A stretch of DNA of 45,376 nt from an uncultured Eggerthellaceae bacterium (GCA_949450265.1 CASTMW010000001.1:1-45376), one strand, 5' to 3'. Counted from the first letter of the stretch, positions 1 through 8,508 are shown. Notes: generated by a model from the letters alone, not told the origin. Made by a program: numbers and translations.

Positions 1-4
1 AGCA

Positions 5-38
5 AGTGGGACTGGAAACTTTTGTTTCCAGTCCCACT
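5..38. repeat. Perfect 15-bp inverted repeat with TTTT loop
   Basis: The arm AGTGGGACTGGAAAC (5-19) is followed by TTTT and then by its exact reverse complement (24-38). There is no T-run after the right arm, so it is not a textbook terminator for either strand. It lies downstream of the toxin-antitoxin pair. It could be a transcription barrier for that operon or a copy of a dispersed palindromic repeat; one copy in one window cannot decide. Confidence 0.6.
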
Positions 39-100
39 ATCGGGGTTCAGTTCACAAGTGGCTTCCCTCTTTTTTGCGCGGCGTTCTTATCTTTGGTTCG

Positions 101-157
101 AATATGCACTTTAACAGTGCGATAGTGGCCAGAATGCGCACTCAGACGGTGCATATT
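101..157. repeat. Nested inverted repeat, cloverleaf-like
   Basis: AATATGCAC (101-109) is repeated inverted as GTGCATATT (149-157). Inside, GCAC and GTGC can instead form two small hairpins with 7-nt loops (106-120 and 139-152), closed by an AATAT/ATATT stem. This is the only structure I see in the gene-free stretch between the first hairpin and the toxin stop codon. Its function is unknown; it could be a recombination-site remnant or chance. Confidence 0.35.
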
Positions 158-209
158 GGAGATCTGGGCGTTTGAAGGTTCCTGCGATGCAGACAAGGGT
201 GATGCCTGT

Positions 210-668
210 TCAGAGTTCCTCAGTGCTATAGACAATGCCATCTATTGTTCGTATATGCTCGAATAGCGCTGTGGGATCGAATATAGGTATGGGTGATTTG
301 TCGAAGCCATTCGCATCGCGCGTTACTATGGCTTCAGCCTTTACTTGTAACGCTGTTTGAAAGACCAGCGCATCTTCAAGGTCAGTCCAAGTCGAATGGG
401 CAATAGAGCGTATGTCTTCGCCACAGGTGCTGTAGATATGGATGAATTGGCAGAGTTTGTCGAGCACATCCTGTGCATATTCGGTAAAGGATGGTTTTCC
501 GCCTTCGGTGATGATGTAGATGATGTCGCTGATCTGAGAGGTGCCTATCCACAGTTCGAATTCGCCAAGATATCCCAATTCCAGGATGAGCATGGCTGCC
601 TCAGAAAAGGGTTCGCGACGAAGAAGAGCGTCAACAAGGACATTGGTATCCAGTACCAAACGCATCAT
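210..668 (-). CDS. PIN-domain ribonuclease toxin (VapC-like)
   Basis: A 152-residue protein with the layout of a PIN nuclease. The N-terminus carries LDTN (first metal-binding Asp, about residue 7). A central TDLEDALVF segment supplies further acidic residues near position 96, and TRDANGFD near 116 supplies the last Asp. Such proteins cleave tRNA, rRNA or mRNA with Mg2+ or Mn2+ and arrest growth unless neutralised. The start ATG overlaps the stop of the upstream antitoxin gene as ATGA, typical of a coupled antitoxin-toxin operon; a second ATG follows immediately. All expected acidic positions are present, so the toxin looks intact. The target RNA cannot be read from sequence. The pairing with a RelB/DinJ-like rather than a VapB-like antitoxin is slightly unusual. 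Confidence 0.85.
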   Translation of the reverse strand: MMRLVLDTNVLVDALLRREPFSEAAMLILELGYLGEFELWIGTSQISDIIYIITEGGKPSFTEYAQDVLDKLCQFIHIYSTCGEDIRSIAHSTWTDLEDALVFQTALQVKAEAIVTRDANGFDKSPIPIFDPTALFEHIRTIDGIVYSTEEL

Positions 669-982
669 GCGACCTGTTCATCCTGGTGGTCGATATCGTA
701 TCCCATGGCGCGTGCTTTGCATTTCTTGATATCCGCATCGGTCATGTGCGAGAAGCTGTTCACTCGCTGCATGCTGCTCAAGAAATCATGTGCGCGTTGC
801 AGGTCCTTCTTCGTAATAGTGCGCTTCTCTTCGCGCTGAAAGGGCATTTCTCCAGTGCTGATCAGGTAATCGAATAGCTGATTGATCGCCTGAGACGTGT
901 TCAGTCCAAGCTCCTTGAGAACGCGCGTTCCTTCCTTCTTCTTCTGTTGCGACATGCGTCCCGTAACCATAGTATCAGTCAT
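665..982 (-). CDS. RelB/DinJ-like antitoxin of the PIN toxin
   Basis: A 105-residue protein. Its central part (RVLKELGLNTSQAINQLFDY) resembles the ribbon-helix-helix segment of RelB/DinJ antitoxins, which dimerise, bind an operator and neutralise the toxin with their C-terminal part. I chose the ATG at 982 because a strong GGAGG lies 6 nt upstream; longer in-frame starts would run through the palindromic operator. The stop overlaps the toxin start (ATGA). An 18-bp perfect palindrome lies 12-29 nt upstream, fitting autorepression by the antitoxin or the complex. Family assignment is by pattern only. Confidence 0.75.
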   Translation of the reverse strand: MTDTMVTGRMSQQKKKEGTRVLKELGLNTSQAINQLFDYLISTGEMPFQREEKRTITKKDLQRAHDFLSSMQRVNSFSHMTDADIKKCKARAMGYDIDHQDEQVA

Positions 983-993
983 GATCGCCTCCG

Positions 994-1011
994 ATGTTGT
1001 ACGTACAACAT
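994..1011. promoter_or_regulatory. 18-bp perfect palindrome, probable toxin-antitoxin operator
   Basis: ATGTTGTACGTACAACAT reads the same on both strands. It lies immediately upstream of the antitoxin ribosome binding site on the minus strand. Ribbon-helix-helix antitoxins bind short palindromes here to repress their own operon. Function is inferred from position and symmetry. Confidence 0.65.
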
Positions 1012-1180
1012 ACAATACCACTTTGATCATAATGTGAAAAGGATGTCATTGCTGCGCTATAGCCTGCACCAGAACTTATACCATGGCTCGCCTTGCGCGC
1101 CTGCGCCCCTACGCGTTTGCACCACGGTGCGCCTTCGCACCTTCGCGGCCACCGTGCGCGTCAAAGGGCGCAGCAGCATA

Positions 1181-1186
1181 TATAAT
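1181..1186 (+). promoter_or_regulatory. -10 box placing transcription start at the ATG (leaderless)
   Basis: A perfect TATAAT ends 6 nt before the ATG at 1193. Initiation about 7 nt after the box would start the transcript at the A of ATG. No Shine-Dalgarno sequence precedes this ATG. A clear -35 is not visible. The 983-1192 gap otherwise holds only the operator above and GC-rich short inverted repeats. Confidence 0.5.
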
Positions 1187-1192
1187 CGTTCC

Positions 1193-3430
1193 ATGCCAAC
1201 TATCTGGGAAAACCTGTGCTATTTCTGGCGGCGCATGATCGTGCCGTACAAGCGCATCATCGGGTACATGGCGAAGTGGGTCGGCATCATGGTGTGCGTG
1301 GCGCTGGCGCTTGAGGTGTTCGTCTTCAACTTCAACTTCTTCGCCACGGCAGGCTACCAGCCGCTGAACATGAAGTCCCACATCAAGCTCTACGAGGGCC
1401 CTGACGAGACGTTCCGCATCACCGAGGCGCGCAACGTCATCGAGTTCAAGAACCTGAATAAAGAGGTGCACGACATCTACCTGGACTTCGCCAGCGACCA
1501 ACCGGCACAAAACATCCCCATCAAGATCCAGTTCACCGACGAAGCGCACCTGACGTACTTCGACAGTACGGAGTATTCCGAAGGCGTGCCCGTGGTGGAT
1601 GTGGCCACCAATTCGTGGCAGAGCCAGTTCATCAACCTGAACACGACCGGCCTGATGAACAATCTGAAGATCGAAGTGGTAGGCGACGACGTGCAGTATC
1701 CGGTGCGCCTGAACACCATCGTGCTGAACGCGCACCATCCGTTCATCTTCAGCGGCCTGCGCTTCGGCCTGATGCTGGGCGTGCTGCTGGTGGCGTTCAT
1801 GTTCCGCCCGAAGAGCGTGCTGTATCGCCTGCGCATCGTGGAGCATCCGCGCCGGTCGAAGGCGGGCATCATCGCCGCGAACGTGGTGGAGGTGACCATC
1901 ATCGCTGCGCTGCTATTCTACGGCAGCAACCTGGTGGGCGTGGCCACGCCGGGCTACAACCAGGGCGACTGGGACGGTCAGTCCATCGTGAACACCTTCG
2001 AGGTGGGCGGCGACAACGCCCAGCAATACGCCGAGCTGGCGAAGAGCTTCACGCAAGGCAAGCTGTATCTGGAAGAGGAGCCGCCGCAGTGGCTCCAGGA
2101 CATGAGCGACCCCTACGATAAAGGCGCGCGCGATGAGGCGCAAAAGGAGACGGGCGAGCCGTATCTGTTCGACGTGGCGTACTACGAAGGGCACTACTAC
2201 GTGTATTTCGGCGTGGTGCCGGTGCTGTTGTTCTATCTGCCATTCTATATGCTGACCGGGGCAAACTTTCCTACGGCCATCGGCGTGCTGGTGGCGGCCG
2301 TCATGTTCACGCTGGGGTGCTCGGCCATGCTGGACCGCTTTGCGCGCTATCACTTCAAGCGTGTGAGCCTGGGCATCTATCTGCTGGTGCAGATTCCCAT
2401 CATCTTCTGCAGCGGCGTGCTGTATCTGGTGAAGTTCCCCACGTTCTATTCGCTGCCCATCGCCTGCGCCATGGCGTTCTCGGTGTGGGGCCTGTACTTC
2501 TGGATGCGCGGGCGCGAGAGCAGCCGTCGGCGGCTCATGTTCGTGCTGGGGTCGCTGTGCATGGCGCTGGTGGCGGGGTGTCGCCCGCAGTTCCTGCTAC
2601 TGAGCCTGCTGGCGGTGCCGCTTTTCTGGCGCACCTACATCACAAAGCGCCGTCTGTTCACGCGCGCCGGTGCCAGTGAGTTCGCATGCTTGATGTTGCC
2701 GTACGTGGTGGTGGCTATGGGCATCATGGCGTATAACTACGCGCGCTTCGGCGGCTTCACCGACTTCGGCGCCAACTACAACCTGACCATGAACGACATG
2801 ACGCAGCGCGGCTGGGTGTGGGGACGCCTGCCCGGTGCGTTCTTTAGCTATTTCCTGCAACCGGCGAACATGGTGGGCGTCTTCCCCTTCCTGCAACCGA
2901 CCGAATTCGCTACCACCTACATGGGCCAAACCATCAAAGAGGTCACCTTTGGCGGCATCTTCGCGTGCCTGCCGGTGCTGTGGGTGCTGTTTTTCGCCGC
3001 GCCCATCGTGCGGCTACGCAATGCCCAGCGCTCGACGCGCACCATCAGCGGCGTCATCGTGTGCCTGTTGGTCAGCGGTGTTGCCATTGCCATGGTGGAC
3101 GCGCAGATGGCGGGCATCTTGCAGCGCTATTACGCCGATTTCAGCTTCATGTTCTTGGCAGCGGTGGTGCTGCTGGTGTTCATCGTGAACGAGAACGTGG
3201 CCGACGACCCGCTGCCGAGCAGCCTGGTGCCCGCGCCCGACACGGGCGCTCCCACGCCGGTGGGTGATCGGCGCACCCGCGCCTTGATGACCCGCGCTCT
3301 GCTGGCGCTCGCGGCGCTGAGCGTTGCGTACAGCTTGCTGCTATGCTTCGTTCCGGAGACGGGGTGGTATTCTGATATCTATCCTTGGGCGTACCAAGAT
3401 GTGCTGGAGACGTTCCTGTTCTGGACCTGA
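1193..3430 (+). CDS. Large polytopic membrane protein, possible GT-C-type glycosyltransferase
   Basis: A 745-residue integral membrane protein. A first helix (about residues 25-50) is followed by a roughly 180-residue probably extracytoplasmic segment, then many hydrophobic helices to the C-terminus. Between early helices is an acidic/aromatic loop containing GDNAQQYAELAKSF and later VAYYEGHYYVYFGVVP. That arrangement recalls GT-C glycosyltransferases and related uncharacterised envelope proteins, which use lipid-linked sugars; I recognise no diagnostic catalytic motif, so the function is open. The start is the ATG just after a TATAAT box. The gene ends 77 nt before nagB on the same strand and may be co-transcribed with it. 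Confidence 0.6.
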   Translation: MPTIWENLCYFWRRMIVPYKRIIGYMAKWVGIMVCVALALEVFVFNFNFFATAGYQPLNMKSHIKLYEGPDETFRITEARNVIEFKNLNKEVHDIYLDFASDQPAQNIPIKIQFTDEAHLTYFDSTEYSEGVPVVDVATNSWQSQFINLNTTGLMNNLKIEVVGDDVQYPVRLNTIVLNAHHPFIFSGLRFGLMLGVLLVAFMFRPKSVLYRLRIVEHPRRSKAGIIAANVVEVTIIAALLFYGSNLVGVATPGYNQGDWDGQSIVNTFEVGGDNAQQYAELAKSFTQGKLYLEEEPPQWLQDMSDPYDKGARDEAQKETGEPYLFDVAYYEGHYYVYFGVVPVLLFYLPFYMLTGANFPTAIGVLVAAVMFTLGCSAMLDRFARYHFKRVSLGIYLLVQIPIIFCSGVLYLVKFPTFYSLPIACAMAFSVWGLYFWMRGRESSRRRLMFVLGSLCMALVAGCRPQFLLLSLLAVPLFWRTYITKRRLFTRAGASEFACLMLPYVVVAMGIMAYNYARFGGFTDFGANYNLTMNDMTQRGWVWGRLPGAFFSYFLQPANMVGVFPFLQPTEFATTYMGQTIKEVTFGGIFACLPVLWVLFFAAPIVRLRNAQRSTRTISGVIVCLLVSGVAIAMVDAQMAGILQRYYADFSFMFLAAVVLLVFIVNENVADDPLPSSLVPAPDTGAPTPVGDRRTRALMTRALLALAALSVAYSLLLCFVPETGWYSDIYPWAYQDVLETFLFWT

Positions 3431-3507
3431 TGGCGCAGGCCCGGGCGCAACGCCGAAGGCGGGAAGCGCAGGCAAGAGAGGGCGGCTGGGTGCCGCAGGA
3501 GGCGAAC

Positions 3508-4239
3508 ATGGAATTCATCATCACCGATACCTATGACCAGATGAGCCGCGCGGCGGCCGACGCGATAGGAGCGAAGGTGCGCTCGTGCCCTGACTGCACA
3601 CTAGGGCTGGCTACCGGCTCCACGCCCATTGGCACGTATGCGTGCCTAGTGGCCGACCATGAGACGGGCATGCTGGATTTCAGCGGCGTGACTACCTTCA
3701 ACTTGGACGAGTACGCCGGGTTGGCACCCGACCATTGTCAGAGCTACCGCTACTTCATGAACGACAACCTGTTCGACCATGTGAACATCGACAAGGCGCG
3801 CACGCATGTGCCCAACGGTGCCGACGCGAACGCGGATGCGGTCTGCGACGAGTACGAGCAGGCCATCTGGGACAACGGTGGCATCGACCTGCAGCTTCTA
3901 GGGCTCGGGCACAACGGCCACATCGGCTTCAACGAACCGGCTGACGCCTTCCCGGTGGGCACCCATGCGGTGCAGCTGACCGAGAGCACCATCAACGCGA
4001 ACAGTCGCCTGTTCGACAGCATCGACGAAGTGCCGCGCAGCGCCTACACCATGGGCATCGGGACCATCATGGGCGCGCGCGAGGTGCTGGTGGTGGTCAG
4101 CGGTGCCGACAAGGCCGACATCGTGGCGAAGGCGTTCTGCGGGCCGGTGGTGCCGCAGGTACCCGCATCCGTGCTGCAACTGCATCCCGCGTGCACCGTC
4201 ATCTGCGATGCGGAGGCGGCTGCCAAGCTGCCACGCTGA
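3508..4239 (+). CDS. nagB: Glucosamine-6-phosphate deaminase
   Basis: A 243-residue NagB-family enzyme. It converts glucosamine 6-phosphate to fructose 6-phosphate and ammonia, feeding amino-sugar carbon into glycolysis. Visible motifs are LATGSTPIG (phosphate-binding loop), FNLDEYAGL (catalytic Asp) and GLGHNGHIGFNEP (catalytic His and Glu). Length matches the shorter NagB enzymes that lack the long C-terminal extension of E. coli NagB. The ATG at 3508 has AGGAGG at the right distance, so upstream in-frame starts are rejected. No nagA or other amino-sugar genes are next to it; an Opp-type transporter and a NanA/DapA-family aldolase follow. Confidence 0.93.
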   Translation: MEFIITDTYDQMSRAAADAIGAKVRSCPDCTLGLATGSTPIGTYACLVADHETGMLDFSGVTTFNLDEYAGLAPDHCQSYRYFMNDNLFDHVNIDKARTHVPNGADANADAVCDEYEQAIWDNGGIDLQLLGLGHNGHIGFNEPADAFPVGTHAVQLTESTINANSRLFDSIDEVPRSAYTMGIGTIMGAREVLVVVSGADKADIVAKAFCGPVVPQVPASVLQLHPACTVICDAEAAAKLPR

Positions 4240-4361
4240 CGCCGACCAGCGCGCGCTGAAAGGAAGGACGCGCAGCATGGGAAGAACCTTGGAATGGGCA
4301 TTTTGTTCGTATGAGTGCGTTTTCTCCTTCGATTGGTGCTGCCGCGCGCTGTTTTCTCGTG

Positions 4362-4367
4362 TACACT
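4362..4367 (+). promoter_or_regulatory. Probable -10 box of the opp operon
   Basis: TACACT lies 32 nt upstream of the oppB GTG start, in the only intergenic gap before the operon. It fits the TANNNT pattern seen upstream of other genes here. No convincing -35 is present at 17 nt. Confidence 0.4.
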
Positions 4368-4398
4368 AAGGTGGTAACGTCTAGGTAAGGGGAATCGC

Positions 4399-5346
4399 GT
4401 GAATAACCTACTTCGTTTGATAGGTAATCGCATCCTGTGGTTACCTGTCATGATCTTGGGTGTCACCATCCTCGTGTTCTTCATCATGTCACTCTCGCCC
4501 ATCGATCCCGCGTATTCGGTCCTGGGCGAGAATGCCACGGTGGAGCAGGCGCAGGCCTATCGCGAGCAGATGGGGCTCAACGACCCGATCATTGTCCAGT
4601 ACGGCAATTTCCTGGTAGGGCTCTTCCAGGGGGATCTGGGCACTTACGGCGCCTCGCGCATGAGCGTGACCGATCGCGTGCTCGAAGCGTTGCCCGTCAC
4701 GTTGCAGCTGACCTTCATGGGTCTGATCTTCGGCGTGGTGGTGGCCGTCATCCTGGGTGTGGTCTCCGCGCTGTATCGTGATCGCTGGCCCGACCAGATC
4801 ATCCGCATCCTGTCCATCGCCTGCATCGCCACGCCGTCCTTCTGGCTGGCGGTCCTTCTGATCCTGGCGTTCCAAGGCGTGCTGCCCGCATCGGGCAAGC
4901 TGCCTGACTTCTTCGTCGATCCGAGCGGTTGGTTCCTGCGCATGCTGTTGCCCGCCATCTCGCTGGGCGTGCCGGTGGCTGGCCAGCTGACGCGCGTGGT
5001 GCGCACCTCCATGGTGGAGGAGCTGGATAAGGACTACGTCCGCACGGCGTTGGGTGCGGGCATCCCGAAGAGCGTGGTGGTGGCGCGCAACGTGCTGCGC
5101 AATGCGCTGATCACCCCGGTCACGGTGCTGGGCTTGCGCATCGGCTACCTGATCGGCGGCGCGGTCATCATCGAGGTCATCTTCAACCTGCCCGGCATGG
5201 GCATGGCCATCGTTTCAGGCATCCAATCCAATTACCTGTACTTGGTGCAGGGTGTGGTGCTCACCGTGGCCATCGCGTTCATCATCATAAACATCATCGT
5301 CGATATGCTCTACATCCTTATCGACCCGCGCATAAGGACGGTGTAG
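4399..5346 (+). CDS. oppB: Opp/Dpp-family ABC transporter permease
   Basis: A 315-residue inner-membrane permease of the OppB/DppB type, one half of the translocation channel of a peptide, nickel or glycan importer. It shows the N-terminal helix (about residues 10-30), the family's early periplasmic segment with GLNDPIIVQYGNF, several further helices, and a cytoplasmic EAA-type loop around DKDYVRTALGAGIPKSVV that docks on the ATPase. It starts at GTG after GGGG-rich sequence, the first gene of an oppB-oppCD-oppF operon. The substrate cannot be told because no binding protein is encoded nearby. Confidence 0.92.
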   Translation: MNNLLRLIGNRILWLPVMILGVTILVFFIMSLSPIDPAYSVLGENATVEQAQAYREQMGLNDPIIVQYGNFLVGLFQGDLGTYGASRMSVTDRVLEALPVTLQLTFMGLIFGVVVAVILGVVSALYRDRWPDQIIRILSIACIATPSFWLAVLLILAFQGVLPASGKLPDFFVDPSGWFLRMLLPAISLGVPVAGQLTRVVRTSMVEELDKDYVRTALGAGIPKSVVVARNVLRNALITPVTVLGLRIGYLIGGAVIIEVIFNLPGMGMAIVSGIQSNYLYLVQGVVLTVAIAFIIINIIVDMLYILIDPRIRTV

Positions 5347-5347
5347 C

Positions 5348-7474
5348 ATGGCCTCTGACGAGCTGTATACCCCCAAAGACGAAGCGAAGGCGCCCCTGTA
5401 CGGCACCGACGCTGCGGCGGCGGCCACCGAACCGGCTGCGGGCAGTCCTGATCTGGGGCCGAAGCTGCGCGGGAAGACCACTGAGAAGCTGGAAGGCAAG
5501 GTACGCTTCCGCCGCTGGAAGAACATGCCCATCAGTTCGCGCGTCGCGCTGATCATCCTGATCGTCATCGTGCTGATCGCCGTGTTCGCGAACTTCTTGG
5601 CACCATACAATCCCTACGAGATCACGGTGGCGCGCGAAGCGCCCGATGCCGCGCACCTGTTCGGCACTGACGACAAGGGCCGCGACGTGCTTTCGCGCAT
5701 GATGTACGGCGGGCGCTACTCACTGGTCATCGGCCTGGGCGCAACGGCGTTCGCGCTGGTGGTCGGCAGCATCATCGGCTCGCTGGCGGCCGTGGTGCGC
5801 AGCTGGATCTCCAATCTGATCATGCGCATCCTGGACATCATCATGTCCTTCCCGGGCATCGCGCTGGCCGCCACGTTCGTCATCGTGTTCGGCAATTCGG
5901 TGCCATCGCTCATCTTTGCCATCGGCTTCTTGTACATCCCGCAGATCGCCCGTATCGTACGAGCGAACGTGATGAGCGAATACAACCAGGACTACGTGCG
6001 CGCGGTTATCGTGTCCGGCGCACGGGCCAATTGGATCCTGGTGAAGCACGTCATCCGCAACTGCATCGCGCCGGTACTGGTGTTCACCATCGTGCTGGTG
6101 GCTGATGCCATCGTGTTCGAGGCGTCGCTGTCATTCATCAGCGCAGGCATTCCCGAACCGACACCCACCTGGGGCAACATCCTGGCCGACGCGCGCGACG
6201 GTGTGCTGGCCGGGCGGTGGTGGCAGGCGCTGTTCCCCGGTCTTGCCATCATGATCACGGTGCTGTGCCTGAACATCTTCAGCGAGGGCATCACCGACGC
6301 CATGGCTGCACCGGCGAAGGCGCCAGTGGATGCGGGCGACGACAAGCTGGCTGGTGGCCGCGAGGCCGACCGCATGGTGGCCGACCCGAAGCTGGCCTAC
6401 GCTGCCCAGGCTGAGATGCTGGAGAAGCGCCTGGATGCGCTGCGCGCCATCGAAGCCCAGCGCACCGATCGCTTCACGGCGAAGACCGATGTGCCGCCGG
6501 TCCTTGAGGTGAAGAATCTCTGCATCCGCTTCCCACGGCATGGGGATGTGAACGTGGTGGACAATGTTAGCTTCGTGGTGCGCCCACGCCAGACCATGGG
6601 CCTGGTGGGCGAATCGGGCTGCGGCAAGTCCATCACCAGCCTTGCCATCATGGGCTTGCTCGATCGCAGCGCCACCATCACCGGCGAGGTGCTCTATAAC
6701 GGCGAGAACCTGCTGAAGCTCAACGATCGCGAGATGAATCGTCTGCGCGGTCGCGAGATAGCCATGATCTACCAGGATGCACTGAGCTCGCTGAATCCCA
6801 GCATGCTCATCAAGGCGCAGATGAAGCAGCTGACCAAGCGCGGCGGCACCCGCACCGCTGAAGAGCTGCTGGAGCTGGTGGGCCTCGATCCGAAGCGCAC
6901 GCTGGATTCCTATCCGCATGAACTTTCTGGTGGTCAGCGCCAGCGCGTGCTGATCGCCATGGCGCTGACGCGCGACCCGAAGGTCATCATCGCCGACGAG
7001 CCCACCACGGCGCTGGACGTTACGGTGCAGAAGCAGGTGGTGGATCTGTTGAACCGCCTGCAGAAGGAACTGGGTTTCGCCATGGTGTTCGTCAGCCATG
7101 ACCTGGCGCTGGTGGCGGAAGTGGCCAATTCCATCACGGTCATGTACGCGGGCCAAGTGGTGGAGCAGGGTCCGGTCACCGACATCCTGACCAGCCCCAT
7201 CCACGAATACACGCGTGGCCTGCTGGGCAGCGTGCTGTCCATCGAAGCCGGTGGCGACCGTCTGCATCAGGTGCCCGGCAGCGTGCCCAGTCCGAAGGAC
7301 TTCCCCGAGGGCGACCGCTTCACGCCGCGCAGCAGCCATCCCGACAAGGTGTCGCCCATCCGTCCGAAGCTCAAGCGTTACGGGAATACCGACCATTACT
7401 TCGCCGAGTTGCCTGACAGCGAACTGGCGCGCCTTGGCATAGAGCCCTATGTACCAGGAGGTCCGATCGAATGA
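5348..7474 (+). CDS. Fused Opp permease (OppC) and ATPase (OppD)
   Basis: A 708-residue fusion. Residues 1-325 form an OppC-type permease: a charged N-terminal tail, a first helix near 58-80, the FGTDDKGRDVLSR segment, and an EAA loop near QDYVRAVIVSGARANW. After a linker of about 55 residues, residues 383-700 form a complete OppD-type ATPase with Walker A GESGCGKS (about 420), signature LSGGQRQRV (about 527), Walker B VIIADEPTTALD and the switch HD in VSHDLALV. The C-terminal oligopeptide-type extension has lost the two Cys of the usual CxFxxRC pattern (here GDRFTPRSSHPD). It starts 1 nt after oppB and overlaps oppF as ATGA. Permease-ATPase fusions of this family occur in actinobacteria, so fusion rather than frameshift is likely. 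Confidence 0.92.
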   Translation: MASDELYTPKDEAKAPLYGTDAAAAATEPAAGSPDLGPKLRGKTTEKLEGKVRFRRWKNMPISSRVALIILIVIVLIAVFANFLAPYNPYEITVAREAPDAAHLFGTDDKGRDVLSRMMYGGRYSLVIGLGATAFALVVGSIIGSLAAVVRSWISNLIMRILDIIMSFPGIALAATFVIVFGNSVPSLIFAIGFLYIPQIARIVRANVMSEYNQDYVRAVIVSGARANWILVKHVIRNCIAPVLVFTIVLVADAIVFEASLSFISAGIPEPTPTWGNILADARDGVLAGRWWQALFPGLAIMITVLCLNIFSEGITDAMAAPAKAPVDAGDDKLAGGREADRMVADPKLAYAAQAEMLEKRLDALRAIEAQRTDRFTAKTDVPPVLEVKNLCIRFPRHGDVNVVDNVSFVVRPRQTMGLVGESGCGKSITSLAIMGLLDRSATITGEVLYNGENLLKLNDREMNRLRGREIAMIYQDALSSLNPSMLIKAQMKQLTKRGGTRTAEELLELVGLDPKRTLDSYPHELSGGQRQRVLIAMALTRDPKVIIADEPTTALDVTVQKQVVDLLNRLQKELGFAMVFVSHDLALVAEVANSITVMYAGQVVEQGPVTDILTSPIHEYTRGLLGSVLSIEAGGDRLHQVPGSVPSPKDFPEGDRFTPRSSHPDKVSPIRPKLKRYGNTDHYFAELPDSELARLGIEPYVPGGPIE

Positions 7475-8508
7475 GCGACCGTAAAACCTTGAGCGAAGAG
7501 ATGGTAGCCGCCGCGGGCGGGGCTCTTGCGTCCGACAAGGCGAAGGTGCGCAGCGATGCCGAGCTGTATGAGCGGGCCACAATCGAGGCTGGTGGCGCAG
7601 CTAGCGATGCGTGTGGCACTGCGACCGATGGCGTGGTGGCCTGTGAGACCCCTGCCAGCCACGAAGCGATCGACGCCGAAGAAGCGGTGTTCGAGCGCGA
7701 AGGCGTGGAGCCCATCATCTTCCTTGACAACATCGAAGTAACGTTCAAGACGCGCACGGGCAGCTTATTGCATCCGAACCTGGTGCATGCGGTGCGCGGG
7801 CTGACGCTGAAGCTGTGGCCCGGCGAGACCATCGGCATCGTGGGCGAATCCGGCTGCGGTAAATCCACCACGGCCAACGTGATGTGCGGCTTGCAGTCGC
7901 CCACCTCAGGGCGCGTGGTCTTCAAGGGCAAGGACGTCACCCACCGCACAGCAGCCGATCGTCGCATTATCGGGCGCGTTATCTCGGTGGTCTTCCAAGA
8001 TCCCGCCACGGCGCTGAACGCGCGCATGAGCGTGCGCGAGCAGCTGCTGGACCCTATGGTGGTGCACAAGGTGGGTACGAAGGAAGAGCGCGAACGCCGC
8101 GTGAACGACCTCATCGGCATGGTGGGCCTGCCGCAGAGCGCGCTGGATGCGCTGCCCGGGCAGCTCTCCGGCGGCCAGCGCCAGCGCGTGGCCATCGCGC
8201 GCGCTCTGGCTTTGAAGCCCGATGCCATCATCGCTGACGAACCGACCAGTGCGCTCGACGTGTCGGTGCGCGCGCAGATCCTGAACCTGCTGATGGACCT
8301 GAAAAAGGAACTGGGGCTTGCCATGGTGTTCATCAGCCATGACATCCAAACGGTCCGCTACATCTCCGACCGCATCATCGTCATGAATGCGGGTCGTGCG
8401 GTGGAGCGGGGCACGGCCGAGCAGGTGTTCAACGACCCACAGGACAGCTACACGCGCCTGCTCTTGGGGGCAGCGCCGTCGCTGTTGCATCCCGAATTGG
8501 GGAAATGA
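7471..8508 (+). CDS. oppF: Opp-family ABC transporter second ATPase
   Basis: A 345-residue ATPase that pairs with the OppD domain of the preceding fusion. An Ala-rich tail of about 80 residues precedes the ABC domain. Walker A GESGCGKS, signature LSGGQRQRVA, Walker B IIADEPTSALD and the switch His (ISHDIQTV) are all present, so both nucleotide sites should work. The start overlaps the oppC-oppD stop as ATGA, implying coupled translation. A strong terminator follows. The transporter lacks its solute-binding lipoprotein in this window; that gene must be elsewhere or shared with another system. Confidence 0.92.
   Translation: MSDRKTLSEEMVAAAGGALASDKAKVRSDAELYERATIEAGGAASDACGTATDGVVACETPASHEAIDAEEAVFEREGVEPIIFLDNIEVTFKTRTGSLLHPNLVHAVRGLTLKLWPGETIGIVGESGCGKSTTANVMCGLQSPTSGRVVFKGKDVTHRTAADRRIIGRVISVVFQDPATALNARMSVREQLLDPMVVHKVGTKEERERRVNDLIGMVGLPQSALDALPGQLSGGQRQRVAIARALALKPDAIIADEPTSALDVSVRAQILNLLMDLKKELGLAMVFISHDIQTVRYISDRIIVMNAGRAVERGTAEQVFNDPQDSYTRLLLGAAPSLLHPELGK

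Noticed and set aside
47..241. 64-codon minus-strand frame at the left end
   Set aside because: It has no ribosome site, no recognisable motif, overlaps the end of the PIN gene and spans the inverted repeat at 101-157.
1109..1846. 245-codon antisense frame
   Set aside because: Opposite the membrane protein gene, with His/Val/Asp-biased shadow composition and no start signal.
6131..7582. 483-codon antisense frame under oppC-oppD
   Set aside because: It covers the ATPase motifs on the other strand; composition is that of a shadow frame.
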